Shown: positions 1 through 11,869, counted from the first letter of the stretch. The stretch: 64,000 bases of DNA from Haliclona indistincta (GCA_964017065.1 OZ024786.1:5495781-5559780); one strand, 5' to 3'. Notes: generated by a model not told the origin, from the sequence alone. Numbers and translations are program-made.

Positions 1-160
1 CGAACAGGCGAGTCCTGCATGCACCAGTGATCAGACGAGCGAAGATCTCTCTGTGCCAGTGAACAGGCAAGTCCTGCGTGCACCAGCGATCAGACGAGTG
101 TATTCTCCCTGGCTAGTGAACAGACGAGTTCTGTGTGCACCAGCAGTCAGGCGAGCAACA
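1..160. repeat. Degenerate ~58-bp tandem repeat, three copies
   Basis: Three copies begin near 1, 60 and 116, each with a core like GAACAGGCGAGTCCTG followed by GCACCAGNNNTCAG. In one frame they read as Ser/Gln/Cys-rich peptide repeats, and the frame then breaks. It may be the edge of a repeat protein or retroelement that starts left of the window. Confidence 0.6.
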
Positions 161-2100
161 AGAAGGAGTGTGAGACGGTCAACAACGACAAGGAATCAGT
201 GTACGGTCAACAATGAAGAAGTGTTGAGGTGATGTCCAGCAGGTGAACAGCCACAGCGGTAGCGATGAAGTAGAGAAACTGAAGGAGAAAACAGCCAATG
301 TACAACCACGTGGTAACGACAATGGAGTGAGAATCGACAGCGGGAGTAGCGACAACAGACTTGAGCATGGTAAGAACCGATGTAACGCGTCAGTAGATGT
401 TCCAAGACTGTTATAGTACGCAGCAACGAGATTGAGTCAGAGTGGCGATGGTAGCACGTGGTTTCTCAAGATCAGGTAACGATAAGAGCTGAATCAGGCA
501 CAGTTCGATAAAATAAAGATGGACCAAGTGAAAAGATGACACTTCACTTTATCCGGTTCGAAGGACCATAATGTAAGCGCCACGACAGCCCAGGATTGGC
601 TGGATTCAGTTTCCCTTGGTTGCGGCCATGTTGTTATTGCCACAAAACTAATTAATATTCACAATACGTACAAATTACAACAATGAGAGTGAGCGAGTGG
701 GAAGTGAGAACAGACAGTGTAAACAATAAGATGAGCAAGAGAAAAAGACCATAATAAGCGTGAACACCATTAGAACACTCATACTTACTTTTATTGAAAT
801 TTTTACTATGATAACATTTAAATGCATTATAAGTTTATTTTATTAGTTGGTTTGATTTTTTCTTGTTTCCAGTATCATACTGAAGAAAGGACTAGACTCT
901 AAATTCAAACAATAGGTCGATCTAGACTGCTATTTCATCATCACAGTTGAAGAGAAAATGGCTCATCTTCCTAGCAGATTCCCCTGCTCATCCGCAATCT
1001 GACAATATAGTTGAGCAAAGAAAATTCAGCTGGTGGAACACACTGCATGCAGTGGCAAACCAATTTTTGAAGCAGACTATGCAAGCGGGTTATATTTGGC
1101 TTTTTTTCTTTGAATATGTAACTCTATTCTAAAATAATGCATTGTATTACCAACCATAAAGTGCACATGCACAAAATTATTGCCGCGGTTACTGTAAACA
1201 TTAATTTTATTTTTTAAATCTTGGTTGTCGCACGCTAGTGATGTTTTCTTGATTTTAATTGCTAATCAAATCACCACCAAGGTAGGAGAAGTTATAATCA
1301 TTCAATTGCTTTTTGACCGATAAAAATTAATTATAATTATTCTTGTGCATAAAAACAAAATAACAATTATTATTAAGTCTGTTGCGTGTTTGTTAGCCAA
1401 GCTGTATTCTACTGTTTTCCTGGTGTCAGATGATGGCAAGACTGGAAATCTACCACCTCGAAAACCTCTGAGTCCACTGAAAATTTTTAACCTTAAGGGT
1501 AAGTACGTACAGTGAAGAAATATTTCAAATTGAATGTTTTTGTAGGTATTGATCCCTAAAAACTCCCTCAATATTTTTACTTCCAAACAAGTATTTTTCC
1601 ATGAGGTATGTGCTGCCAAAAACAGCACTTTAAGCAATTTACTCTTTAAATATAGCTAATTTTAAAGTAGCATATCCTTAATAAATTACATGAAAACATT
1701 CAACTGAAGTCACTTACTATAGCATTTACAATACACTGTAAATAGTATGTATAATACAAAAGTATCTTGTTAATTAGCTACTAGCATTTCAATACTGTGT
1801 CAATGAAGGATGGCTGACAGATAAACTAGTGAAACCAACGTTTCAAGTATCTTAGCTGCAAATGGTAAAGAAAGGTTTTATTCATGAGCTGTACTTGCTA
1901 TAAGAAATTTAAATTGCCAAGGGAAATTTTTTTACAAGGTTAAAGCATATTATTGGAGTAAAATGTCGCAAAGACATCACTGATCCTAAGTCACTAGCAG
2001 CCATACACCCAAAAAGAGCTAATTTCCACAATTTGCATCTGAGCATGGAAACCTTATTGCAATGCTTGAATAACTTTACTGTCTCCTTAGATCACATAAG
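161..2100. other. No recognisable gene; AT-rich intergenic or intronic sequence
   Basis: Short open frames on both strands have no recognisable motif, and stops are frequent in all frames. A polypurine-rich segment (about 160-520) could be the tail of the repeat-bearing region to its left. Nothing else can be supported here. Confidence 0.5.
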
Positions 2101-2101
2101 C

Positions 2102-2363
2102 ATGCAGCTCAATCCTCCTGCAAATTCATGCAGCTATGGAGCAACTATACCATTCTGAAATGCGTGATGGTACACCTTCTTTGTTACTGCAAGAGACTAT
2201 GCAGATAGCTAACGAAGAGTTGGCACAGTTGCTTAAGGAGAAAAACCAACAGTTAGATGCTGAGAGAGATGAATTGCTTGCTAAGGTCAGTGAATTCAAA
2301 CTGCATGATGTCAGACGAAGACAAAGAAGCCGGAAAGTGATTAATGACCAGCGTACACTATAA
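2102..2363 (+). pseudogene. Short coiled-coil coding fragment
   Basis: An open frame from about 2136 to the stop at 2361-2363 encodes a charged, heptad-like segment (LLQETMQIANEELAQLLKEK followed by NQQLDAERDELLAK) and a basic tail. This predicts a coiled coil. A weak acceptor (CAG just before 2132) could make it a terminal exon. No domain beyond the coil is recognisable and upstream exons are not evident. It could be a genuine last exon or a decayed remnant; the 57-bp minisatellite starts about 240 bp downstream. Confidence 0.35.
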
Positions 2364-2599
2364 AGTCCTCGAAGAAAACCCTGAAGCATGTCAAAAAGAA
2401 GCACCTCCACTTTATTATAAGCAGCAACAATTATTACTAATCTAATAAAGCACCAAAGGTGCAGATGCCTCGGTGCAGTAGCATGTATGCTAGCATGCAA
2501 TTAGCAGATGCATATGACAGCACGTATGCATGAATGCAGTAGATCCATGGAAGTATCAAAACAGTATCACAGAAGCATGCAATAAAAGCTACAGTAGAA

Positions 2600-3175
2600 G
2601 TGACCAGCAGATCCATGGAACATGCAGGCAAGCAGCAGATCATAGCAACAGTGCTATGGAAGCACAGGCTAGTGGCAGCTATCCAGCAGCAGGCAAGCAG
2701 CAGATCATAGTGACAGTGCTATGGAAGAGCAGGCTAGTGGCAGCTATCCAGTAGCAACAGATCATAGCAACAGTGGTATGGAAGTGCAGGCTAGTGACAG
2801 CTTATCCAGCAGCAGGCAGCAGATCATAGCAACAGTGCTATCGAAGCGCAGGCTAGTGGTAGCTCATGATCCAGCAGCAGCAGATCAAAGCAACAGTGCT
2901 ATGGAAGCACAGGCTAGAGGCAGCTGTTCAGCAGCAGCAGCTCATAGCAACAGTGCTATGGAAGCACAGGCTAGAGGCAGCTGTTCAGCAGCAGCAGCTC
3001 ATAGCAACAGTGCTATGGAAGCACAGGCTAGAGGCAGCTATTCAGCAGCAGCAGATCATAGCAACAGTGCTATGGAAGCACAGGCTAGTAGCAGCTATCC
3101 AGCAGCCGCAGCAGGCAAGCAGCAGATCATAGCAACAGTTCTATGGAAGCGCAGGCTAGTGGCAGCTATCCAGCA
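2600..3175 (+). repeat. 57-bp minisatellite
   Basis: About nine to ten copies of a 57-bp unit, core ATAGCAACAGTGCTATGGAA plus CACAGGCTAG and a variable CAG-rich spacer. The unit is a multiple of three, so two frames stay open and read as 19-residue repeats (NSAMEAQARGS... or ATVLWKHRLEA...). Copies 5-8 are nearly identical and outer copies are diverged, as expected from unequal exchange in the centre of the array. I see no start, splice site or composition that makes it convincingly coding. Confidence 0.85.
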
Positions 3176-3424
3176 GCTGTACAAGCCGTTGTACAAAAGT
3201 TGTATTGAAGCCAAACAGAATAATGTAGCTGGGCGTGACTGTAGCTGCTCTGCTCGCTCCGGCTCACCTGTCGAGCAGCTAAGTGAACTCAAACAAGCTT
3301 TCGCTCGCTAGTTTCACTGTTCCTATGGACTCGCGCGAGCTGTACTATCACAGATCAAGCCTTCAAGTTGCACTGTAGCCATCTGTAGACAGTTTAGTCT
3401 ATGAAGTAGTCCCGAGCGCTCAAA

Positions 3425-3584
3425 ACGGCTGTTTAGGTTAGCAAATCACGCCATAACTTCAAAACAAAGGCTTTAATAGCAAATCTGTCAAATTTGATTT
3501 TCATAAACTATCGAGATCTACCAGTATTGCAAGTTTCAGCGCTTAGTAGCAAGCGGTTGCTGAGATACGCATTGCGAACACACA

Positions 3585-3630
<46 letters not shown>

Positions 3631-3690
3631 AACAGACTACTGCATGCCTCGTGGCTCCGCCCACCTCGGCATAAATATCAAGCTGCATTA
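3425..3690 (+). repeat. Interspersed SINE/MITE-like repeat containing a CA microsatellite
   Basis: The segment ends in TGCCTCGTGGCTCCGCCCACC and carries a (CA)n tract at about 3579-3626. Related sequence recurs at 53120-53250 and, more diverged, at 45730-45835, in the same order: CGCTTAG, a CA/GACA-rich stretch, then GTGGCTCC(G/A)CCCA. Three copies in 64 kb mark a dispersed repeat. I found no diagnostic ends or target duplication. Confidence 0.6.
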
Positions 3691-5640
3691 TAATCTAGCT
3701 GCTCAAATTATTTGTGAGGAGTTGGAAGCAGACTGCAAGAAGAGCTCAGAAAAGCAACTGCATTATTAGCTGACCAATACAAAATTTTGGAACATGACGA
3801 TGCTGCACATGCACACATACATAATTATTTTTCAAAGAAGGAAAGTATGTTGATTCTGTCTAGTATAATGGATCGAGCTACTGAGAAAATAATAGTGTAC
3901 CAGAGTAGAGGCAGTTCTACAATCTGTACTGATGATGTTAGTGCTATCTCAAACAGATTACAAAAACACTAGCTGAAGCCAGAGGATTGGCTCATTTACA
4001 ACTTGCTGAGAATTTGACTAAGGCTCCATCGTCTACACTACGCAGTGATGGGACTTAAAAATTCGGTCAAAATGTTTTCAAGTAGCAACAAATGAGGATT
4101 CATACACAGTTGGATTGAAAAAAGTAGTTTATGGTGATGCTGCTATTATACATGCTACTTTAAATGAAATGCTACTTGAGGCTGAGCAAACAGCTAACTT
4201 TGATGCCAGCTCTAATATAGCATTGAAAAATATTGGCAAACATAAAAATGCTATGTTTGATAGAGCTGCCACAAAAAAAATCCTTAAATTATCTTGTTAA
4301 TGGCTATGGTATGGATATTGCCTGAAATGGTATCTGTACATGTGTGGGATGAACTATCCACTGATGAGCAGGTTACTATGGCTGTAATGCACCACCTTTT
4401 GTGGTGTCCACTTGATTGGCAACATGGACGATCATGCAGCAGAGTCACTTAGGTTGCTTGAGGCCAGAGAGAAGAATGTTCTTCATCTTCACATGAGAGT
4501 GGACCAGATCAGTTTGCTAGAACTGCATGTAAGGCTATTAAACAATGAGGAAGTGAGAAGTCAGGGTATCCACTGTAGTTCGCAATATTTCTTTGAAGGA
4601 AAGGCATTTATAAGGTGCTCCTGGTTCACTTTAATTCAACATTGTTGGCTGCAAGGTGTTAGGTATTAGTAAGAATTCCCTAAAAATTGATATGCTCAAA
4701 ATTACTAATTTATGTGAAGACAACCAACAACTCATGCAGGCCTTTCTGGTTGGAGAATTTACTCCATTACCTGAAATTTCAGTAAACAGAGATGATGTTT
4801 GGAACAGTTTAGTACAACCTTTAGATAGATTCACTGGCAGTGTCGATGCTATTAACCATATTTCAGTCTTTGTCACATCTGGTTGCGAGATTTTTTGTTG
4901 ACAGCAGCACTTCAGTCTTCAGCTCTTCGAGTAAACAGCAAGAAACAACATCTGTTTGTCCAGTAAACAACAGACTTTGCTCAGCTTGAACACCTGATTT
5001 GCCAAAAACCAAGTGACACTCCTCTAGCCCTTGAAACCCTCATCATGTTTACAAACAACAAAACAGCACGTTGGCTTACACACAAAGATGATGAAGAGGA
5101 ATAAAAATTGGTCTCTGTGGCTTGCAAGCTGGCACCAATGCACAGAAAGAAATTCCGTGAGCATTTGGCTTGTTTGAAGTCTATTAAGAAGTTCTTCTAA
5201 AGAAACAGGAATAGGCAGAAAAGCAAAGAGAGAAACTCAAAAGAGAAGAGAAGCTCACAGGGGACGTTTTAAACACTTGAGCAGAAGTACAAAGACATGT
5301 CAGTCAAGGCTACTCATTCATTGAAATGCAATTACCTAACCTAGCTGTTTTGTTTGTCATTAGATCATCCTATCAAACCCACTCATACTAACTAATACCA
5401 GGTCGTCTCACCCTATTACAATAGAATGAAAGAGAACTCGCAATGTCATCCTCTGACCCTTTTCACCTAACCTTGAAGACTTGTTGAGCATTCCAGTTTT
5501 CAAACCAGTGAGAGAGAATTCTACTTCAGAATGGGAAAGAATGTTAATATACATCCTATTGCATGGATTAATAAACTAGTGATGGAGCAGTCTTTACCAA
5601 GTAACATGATGTTGAAATTTGAAGCTGAACTTGACTGTAA
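3690..5640 (+). pseudogene. Decayed protein-coding region, unrecognised family
   Basis: Protein-like stretches alternate between plus frames: 3787-3972, 4115-4300, 4290-4440, 4656-4901 (SLVQPLDRFTGSVDAINHIS region) and about 4905-5270 (a Lys/Glu-rich end after NNKTARWLTHKDDEEE). Each is cut by stops or shifts, so this reads as one old gene or element with many lesions rather than several small genes. I do not recognise the family. The basic, Lys/Glu-rich C-terminal stretch suggests a nuclear or nucleic-acid-associated protein, but that is weak inference. Confidence 0.4.
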
Positions 5641-6182
5641 AGCATTCATTTCTACTACGGTGTCATTCCCGCAGTGAGCAAGTTAGGCGAAGTTTCAGAG
5701 ACTTTGTACATAAGAATGCAAATGCCTTGAAGGAACTGCAAGATCAGTGTTTAGCCCATCTGGACGTACGTCTTCCTAATAATTAATATGCTTTGTTAAC
5801 CTCCTTAATATCTTTCACCCTCTTTCTTTTTGAAACTGCCTTAAATGAATGTTTAGCACACTTAGAGTTCGTTTCTAACACTCTTGGAACATTTCTAGAC
5901 CCAGAGATTTGCAAATTTGGACGAAAACTCTTTAACGAACAATCAGAATTCTGAGTGATGCTGATTGTCTTGGATCTATCCAAGGAGACATCCCTCATCA
6001 CCTATATGCACATGTACACAGGTGAAATGTATAGAAAAGGTTGCATTGATAGTTTTGATACTAGTGATTTTAATTCAACATTATTAAAACATCATTTTAT
6101 CCGTCTTGGAATAGTTTCAAGATGTGTTCATGGTGTCATATCTAGGAACAAAATTAACAATAAATTAATTGTACTGATTATT
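5641..6182. other. No supported gene
   Basis: Only short frames without motifs. The segment may be the 3' flank of the decayed coding region to the left; the MITE that follows starts abruptly at 6183. Confidence 0.4.
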
Positions 6183-6599
6183 GGGGCGAGCCTGAGCGAG
6201 CCCCACATTGATGGTGATGTGCGTCCCACGTCGCGGGGAATGTTTGTATGTATCTGGCCGCGTGGTGCGTTTGTCCGCCTCCAATGTTCCCGAGAACACG
6301 CCTATTCAATCAATAACAACACCTAGCGCACGTGATCAATGGACAACGCCTTCCAGATGAAACGAACGCCAGGTCCAGGAATGGACGACGAGAAACGTAA
6401 CAGCTGTGCTAAGTTGCTACCAATTAAAGAAGCGGAATCCAGAAGTCTAGAAGGCTGGTGCAAGAATTCAAACGGCGGGAGATGGCTCGTGACGATCGGT
6501 AATCGACATGCAAGCTTCAGGCCTGCCGTCACGCTACTATAAATGTCTGATTGCAGTTGCTTTTCGTACCGCTGCTGCTGATATGCTCAGGCTCGCCCC
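6183..6599. mobile_element. 417-bp MITE with 15-bp terminal inverted repeats
   Basis: It begins GGGGCGAGCCTGAGC and ends GCTCAGGCTCGCCCC, a perfect 15-bp inverted repeat. The interior is GC-richer than its surroundings and has no convincing coding sequence. I could not define a target-site duplication, so the superfamily is unassigned. Confidence 0.75.
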
Positions 6600-6833
6600 C
6601 TGCATTTTATAAATGTACTAGTTTTACATAATGTTTATTGCCAATAATAGCTAGCATCCCACAAAATTAAATCATAGTTGTATTTTTGTTTTTTAATAAC
6701 ACACGACAAAAAATTCCAAATGCTTGATTAATTACTAAACGCATACAACCTAGTTTGTGAACACATAAAAAGTAAAGGACTCAAGTAGAATGTTTAGTTA
6801 TAAGGCACTGTAAGTTAAATATAACCACCATAG

Positions 6834-7140
6834 TCACCACCAGATTACATAAATTATCATCAAATATTTAGTTGCCGTATCCTCATAAAGTAAAGTATCA
6901 ATTATAAAGTATTGCTGCTCTCTCATGTACTCCTCCTCCTGGTCCATGTACCTATCATAGTGTTCCTCCACTATGGCCTGCAGTATGTTGATCTTTCTGT
7001 TCCTCTCACGTAGTGTGTAGCACTTGGAAAGCATCAGGAAGACCACTAATAGTACAACAAGAACTAATGATATAAACAACAAACAACACAGAGTTAACTG
7101 ATTATGAACAAACTTGAAATTGATGAAGAAAACAAAACCC
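6834..7140 (-). pseudogene. C-terminal exon of a POT/SLC15-like transporter (inverted paralogous copy)
   Basis: On the minus strand a hydrophobic helix (LFISLVLVVLLVVFLML) is followed by YTLRERN and an acidic tail with AIVEEHYDRYMDQEEEY. The plus-strand sequence at about 11020-11289 is its close match in both DNA and protein. Here the helix and tail are in one frame, whereas the 11-kb copy is frameshifted between them. No matching N-terminal exons are seen upstream on the minus strand, so this is a duplicated exon fragment or the end of a gene otherwise lost. Confidence 0.6.
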
Positions 7141-7189
7141 TCATTGGCTACTATATATTATATACTAATAAATCATCAGCAATCATCAT

Positions 7190-7440
7190 AATCATCACAC
7201 ATCAGTGGCTGTACTGACATAAGATATTATGTCACAAGCTGAATTCAATTCAATGCACGTCAGCTGTCAGTCAACGGCAACTAGCTGAGCTAGCTATGGT
7301 CTGCCACAGTAGTCACTGATGTAGGGATCTATGGTCTGTTAGCAAGTCAATCGTGTTACCATTCCATGCTTGTTCCTTGTTGGTTTACATTGTGAACCTG
7401 TGGTAGATTTCACATCCTTTTGATTTCGATAGAAATCTTT
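7190..7440. mobile_element. Partial copy of a foldback element (family also at 25545-25920)
   Basis: Sequence from the CATCAGTGGCTGT motif to TTTGATTTCGATAGAAATC is nearly identical to the inner part and right arm of the foldback element at 25545-25920, including CACTGATGTAGGGATCTATG. The left arm is missing here. Confidence 0.7.
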
Positions 7441-7744
7441 TTAATTTTCTTGTGTATATAGAATGTGTTTATATACTACAGTTGTTTTGAAACAACATAG
7501 AAAGCACACTTCAATAGTGGCAATAGATTATCTTTTCCCAATAAAATTATTGATAAACATTGATAATTAGTAGCTTTCATTTTCTTTCAAATATGTTTTG
7601 AAATTTGACTAAGTGCAATCACTTTGAACAGTGGCACTTGGTAAACTGGCTCAAGGACGCTCTGGTCTGCTGATTCTATATCTTGCATATCTTGTCTATG
7701 GCTGATCTATCACAATCTTTTGTTCACCATCGACATTGGAAGCA

Positions 7745-8826
7745 ATGGTTGAGGAGAATACCAACAAGATACTACAGCAAAGTACTGTTGCTAATAAATT
7801 ATGGGTGGTGTTACTTCACTTCTCCTGGGATATAATTCAGGATTATCCGAATAATATAGAATCTGTTGTAAGTGCTTCAGTGTTTTTTTCATTTTCTTTT
7901 GCTCCTTTAGTTGGCTGGCTTGCTGATGTTAAATTTGGAAGGTACAAAGTTATTAAATTCGGCTCGCTTGCCTCGTTTCTGGCCAGTATTCTGTACTATA
8001 TTGCAATGGTTACTATAGGAGGAGCCTCTACACTGAGTAATGTGTTTTTATCATTAGCAATTGTTATTGCTGGCTTTGGTTACACTTGTTACTTAGCCTC
8101 TATACTTCCCTTCTTAACAGATCAGATTGTTGGTGCCACCTCAGATGAGCTTAGTGCAGTAGTCCGCTGGTACTACTGGACAGAATACATAGCAACATGG
8201 TAAGAAAAGTATTTTTATAAACAATGATAATATCAGCTCGACAACCTTCCTTGCTATCATTCCTCTTGCTGTGATCATTATCAGTGACTGCTTGTGTCAG
8301 CAGTGGTTGGACAGGACTCATAAAGTCACTAATCCCATCAAGCTCATCATACAGGTACTCGACTACACTAGGAAGCACAGATACCCTGAGAGACGCAGTG
8401 CTTTTACTTATATTGATGAAGAACAGCCTTCACGAATCGACCATGGAAAGGAAAAGTTCGGAGGACCCTTCACTGAGGAGGAGGTAGACGATGTCAAGAC
8501 TGTCCTACGCTTGCTTCCCTTGGTCATATGCTTCAGCCTCAGTGTCAACTCTTTAGAAAATTTTCATATAATACCCCCATTTATTCACAATAATGGAACA
8601 TTCTGGGTCAATCAAGCAATCTTGCATTGGCTGTTTCCTTTAATACAGATTCCACTTTACCAGTTTTTTCTTTACCGATGTTTTCAACATGTCAGTCTAA
8701 ATATGTTACAAATAATTTGTGCAGGTTTGTTCATTTGTAAACTTGCTTACATTGTATTGTCAGCACTTCTAGTAGTTGACGTAATCGTCTCTGAGAATGT
8801 ATCTTGTACAGCAATAGTAGAAAGTA
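7745..8826 (+). pseudogene. POT/SLC15-like MFS transporter, N-terminal and central part
   Basis: POT (proton-coupled oligopeptide transporter)-like membrane protein of the major facilitator superfamily. Exon 1 (ATG at 7745) carries SWDIIQDYPNNIESVV and the MFS-style loop GWLADVKFGRYKVIKFGS between helices, ending at a GTAAGA donor near 8200. A short intron (about 38 bp) ends at an AG near 8238. Exon 2 encodes further helices plus the cytoplasmic loop DYTRKHRYPERRSAF and GGPFTEEEVDDVKTVLRLLP, familiar in invertebrate members. The frame runs into the palindromic element at 8823 and stops at 8840. Expected C-terminal helices reappear at 10844-11289, so the locus is split and probably dead. Substrate cannot be inferred. 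Start choice is uncertain because family members usually have a longer N-terminus. Confidence 0.65.
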
Positions 8827-9565
8827 AAGTAAAAAAGTTTTAATAAAAGAAACTAAAAAAGTGTAGGGATGACGCTTGCAAAAGTTAAGGAACAAGATGG
8901 GATGATACTTGCAAAAGTAAAGAAACAAGACTGGATGATGCTTGCAAAAGTAAAGGAACAAGACTGGATGATGCTTGCAAAAGTAAAGGAACAAGATGGG
9001 ATGATGCTTGCAAAAGTAAAGGAACAAGATGGGATGATGCTTGCAAAAGTAAAGGAACAAGATGGAATAATGCTTGCAAATGTAAAAGTCCCAAGTATCC
9101 CTACATCAGCGGCTTGAAGGAGGACGCAGTCCGATGAAGTAATTAACAATTGTAAATAACTAGAGCTATCTGTGTTTTGGAGGACGCAGTCCGATTAAGT
9201 AATTGACGGTTGTAAAAGGTATAGCTATAGGAAGAGGATTCCATAAATGTCAGTTGCATGTTGTCGCAGCAAGCCGCTGATGTAGGGATACTTGGGACTT
9301 TTACATTTGCAAGCATTATTCCATCTTGTTCCTTTACTTTTGCAAGCATCATCCCATCTTGTTCCTTTACTTTTGCAAGCATCATCCCATCTTGTTCCTT
9401 TACTTTTGCAAGCATCATCCAGTCTTGTTCCTTTACTTTTGCAAGCATCATCCAGTCTTGTTTCTTTACTTTTGCAAGTATCATCCCATCTTGTTCCTTA
9501 ACTTTTGCAAGCGTCATCCCTACACTTTTTTAGTTTTTTTTATTAAAACTTTTTTACTTTACTTG
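8823..9565. mobile_element. Foldback element: 743-bp palindrome with internal 31-bp tandem repeats
   Basis: The left arm (8823-9115) and right arm (9273-9565) are near-perfect reverse complements. Each arm contains about seven copies of a 31-bp repeat around GATGATGCTTGCAAAAGTAA. The loop (9116-9272) holds a duplicated GGAGGACGCAGTCCGAT unit, itself containing a small palindrome. Open frames across the arms are repeat artefacts. The element sits inside the transporter coding sequence. Confidence 0.85.
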
Positions 9566-10843
9566 TTCCTGTTACTTTTTTGATCACTATCAGTTTGAAC
9601 TTATTAGCTGTATTCTATGCTATAGCTTTTATTTCATTTTTACAACCCTTTGAGCAGCAGGTACTAGTCTAGTAGATCAGACGGTACATAGCCTCTAGAC
9701 AGCTGGAGAGTCAAGAAACACGGAATGTTATTATCGGCAATCACAAGAATAATGAAAAGGTTTAAATTAGTTAGAGAGGTTGAGAGTATGAGTTGACAAC
9801 ATGATATTTCTTAGCACTGTGATGGATGAAGAAGAGACTAACACTAACAACTCAGTGGAACACTATGATGGCATGGCTAGTCTGTGGACTAGCTAGTCCC
9901 AGGCTTGCATGTTGATGTCGATATCACGATCACAGAGGCTTCTAGCTTTTTACAATGAACAATGTCCAGTTGTCAACAGCACAGGGGTCCTATGGGTATA
10001 GCTTACGCCGGGTAGAGTAAGAAACTAGTAGCCTATAGCTCAGTGAGATCGGGTATCATCACCGTCGTCCGGTTCGCGCCTACCGTGGGTCATGATGTCA
10101 GCATAGACAGATCAGTGTTATCCAGGGTATGGTATACTGCTTGTTCATACCTCTAGGCTCTAGCTTGCTCGCTGAAGCGCCCAGAGCAGAGAGAAAGCAC
10201 TGAGAAAGCGAGAACCGAGCTCAGTTTCAAAACTGATGTGGGCGGAGTCAATGATCAGTAGCGACAAGAGGGTTAATTAATTAAGTCGCTAGTCCAAAAC
10301 GGTCCAAAAACCATGTTTTTCAAAGATTACTCGCTTCTGGAAGTGTTTGATGCCTATCTAAGAACTAAGTGCACTACCCCAGATATATACACATGCGATG
10401 GTGCAAGTTTGATAGTGATTCGTTCACTCAGGACAGCGCTAGGCTTGTCAAAAGAAGAAGAGAAGAAGAAGAAGAAAGAAGATGAACAATTCGCGTGGGC
10501 GGCGATTTTGTTTTACCACTTTAGAAACGTCTGCCAGCTTCGCCAAAGGTATTTCCATGCTCAGAACAATCGTCTGATCAATCCTAGATGTCTAGAATCT
10601 CGAGAAACGCTATAACAGCGAAGATCTGCAAATTCTCTCTGTCTTGATTTTCGTCGTCAAGCAAGCAGTCCCGGCGACTTTAATAGACGTCCTACAAGCG
10701 CTTACACTTCAGAGTCACTTAGAGATAGTTAAAATGCAGTATAGATGTATAATAATAGAGATATGTGCGAAAAACCATTTTCAACATGAGTAGCCGCCAT
10801 CTTAATTCGAGGTCATCCCTACATATCATTGCCGATCGGCAAT
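9566..10843. other. Sequence separating the two transporter parts; mostly non-coding
   Basis: Immediately right of the palindrome, 9563-9670 translates as a hydrophobic helix (FLITISLNLLAVFYAIAFIS) before a stop, possibly displaced transporter coding sequence. An unrecognised 100-codon frame with a Lys/Glu tract lies at 10313-10615. Shortly before the next exon there is a perfect 16-bp palindrome, ATTGCCGATCGGCAAT, at about 10829. Confidence 0.4.
10025..10100 (+). repeat. Possible tRNA-derived SINE head
   Basis: TAGCTCAGTGAGATCG resembles a tRNA A box (TRGCNNAGYGG-like), and GGTTCGCGCC about 34 bp downstream resembles a B box (GGTTCGANTCC). The spacing is shorter than in an intact tRNA and no cloverleaf can be drawn, so a degenerate SINE head is likelier than a tRNA gene. 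Only this single copy was found. Confidence 0.3.
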
Positions 10844-11289
10844 GATAATAATCCAGGGAATCATTTAGAGTGTTACTGGAAATTTCCACTTTTTATTGTT
10901 TATGGTATCGGAAAAACAATAATCGGTGTTCTTCTTTTCGAATTTGTCATTGCTCAGTCGCCAGACAAGATGAAAGGATTTGTCTTTGGTATAACAATAA
11001 CCACTCGTGGTCTTGTTTTCTTTATCTATTTCAAGTTTATTAGACATCAGCTAACTCGGTGTTGTTTGTTGTTTATATCATTATTTCTTGTTGTACTGTT
11101 CGTGGTTTTCCTGGTCTTTCAAAGCGCTACACACTACGTGAGAGAAACATAGAGATCAACATAAAGGCCATAGTGGAGGAACACTATGAGAGGTACATGG
11201 ACCAAGAGGAGGAGTATAGTAGAGAAAACCCTCAATCATACTATGATTCTGATAGTGACTATGACATTGATGTCTCTAATACTGAGTGA
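10844..11289 (+). pseudogene. POT/SLC15-like transporter, C-terminal part (frameshifted)
   Basis: A frame containing ECYWKFPLFIVYGIGKTI then FEFVIAQSPDKMKGFVFGI matches the conserved C-terminal helices of POT transporters (the EF.xAQ.P..M.G motif). It is the complement of the N-terminal part at 7745-8826. After the last helix the frame ends early; the acidic tail (AIVEEHYERYMDQEEEY, then an Asp-rich end) continues in another frame to the stop at 11287-11289. Comparison with the inverted copy at 6834-7140 shows a one-base loss near 11130. Together with the 2-kb insertion this supports pseudogene status, although an assembly error could mimic the indel. Confidence 0.6.
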
Positions 11290-11869
11290 TAATTGTTGAG
11301 TAAATATTTTTGTTTTTGTGTTCAAACATTGCATGCATGGTTAGCCTGATGTTACATATACAACTATGCATGAAAACTCAATGTTTGATCTTTCATTAGC
11401 GTCTGCAAGCCCCAAAAAATCAAAGCAAGAGAATTTTATTTTATTAATTAAATTATGAAAATTATGAATACGGTTGCAAAGTACACAAGAGATATTAATG
11501 AACAATATAATAAATTGATCAGATGTGTCTGTTTCGTTATTAATTAACCATAATTTTAGTTACTAAATTATTTCGTCGGGAATTTGATTTGCTCTTAACT
11601 GCCAGTATTTTGATTGTATGCAATAGCACATGCATCGGTGCTGGCTGGTGATCACCCAAGCTAGTAGTCTGTACTTTAATTAAGATATTATATGAGGAGC
11701 CACCTGCAATAGTAGTAGTCAAATGGTTTAATTATAAGTTTTTATTTGTATAAGTATAGATGCTTTGTAGATGGAAATTTTTCCCCTTTTATTGAAGATT
11801 GGAAGAAGCAATAAAACAAGAGTAAGAACGCAATGGCAGGTCAAAATCTTCTGTGAATGCTGAATGTCG
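11290..11869. other. No gene seen
   Basis: AT-rich sequence with short frames only; plausible 3' flank of the transporter locus. Confidence 0.4.

Noticed and set aside
3494..3769. 91-codon frame with a Thr-His run
   Set aside because: The run is the CA microsatellite and the rest lies in an interspersed repeat.
8850..9540. Regularly spaced repeats resembling a CRISPR array
   Set aside because: There are no unique spacers: the whole 31-bp unit repeats head to tail and the array is inverted. The genome is eukaryotic.
8853..9583. Several overlapping 70-120-codon open frames on both strands
   Set aside because: They are translations of the 31-bp repeats in the foldback arms, mirror each other exactly, and have no start, splice or compositional support.
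10025..10100. tRNA gene
   Set aside because: A and B box-like motifs are present, but spacing is short and no acceptor or anticodon stem can be formed. It is kept only as a possible SINE head.
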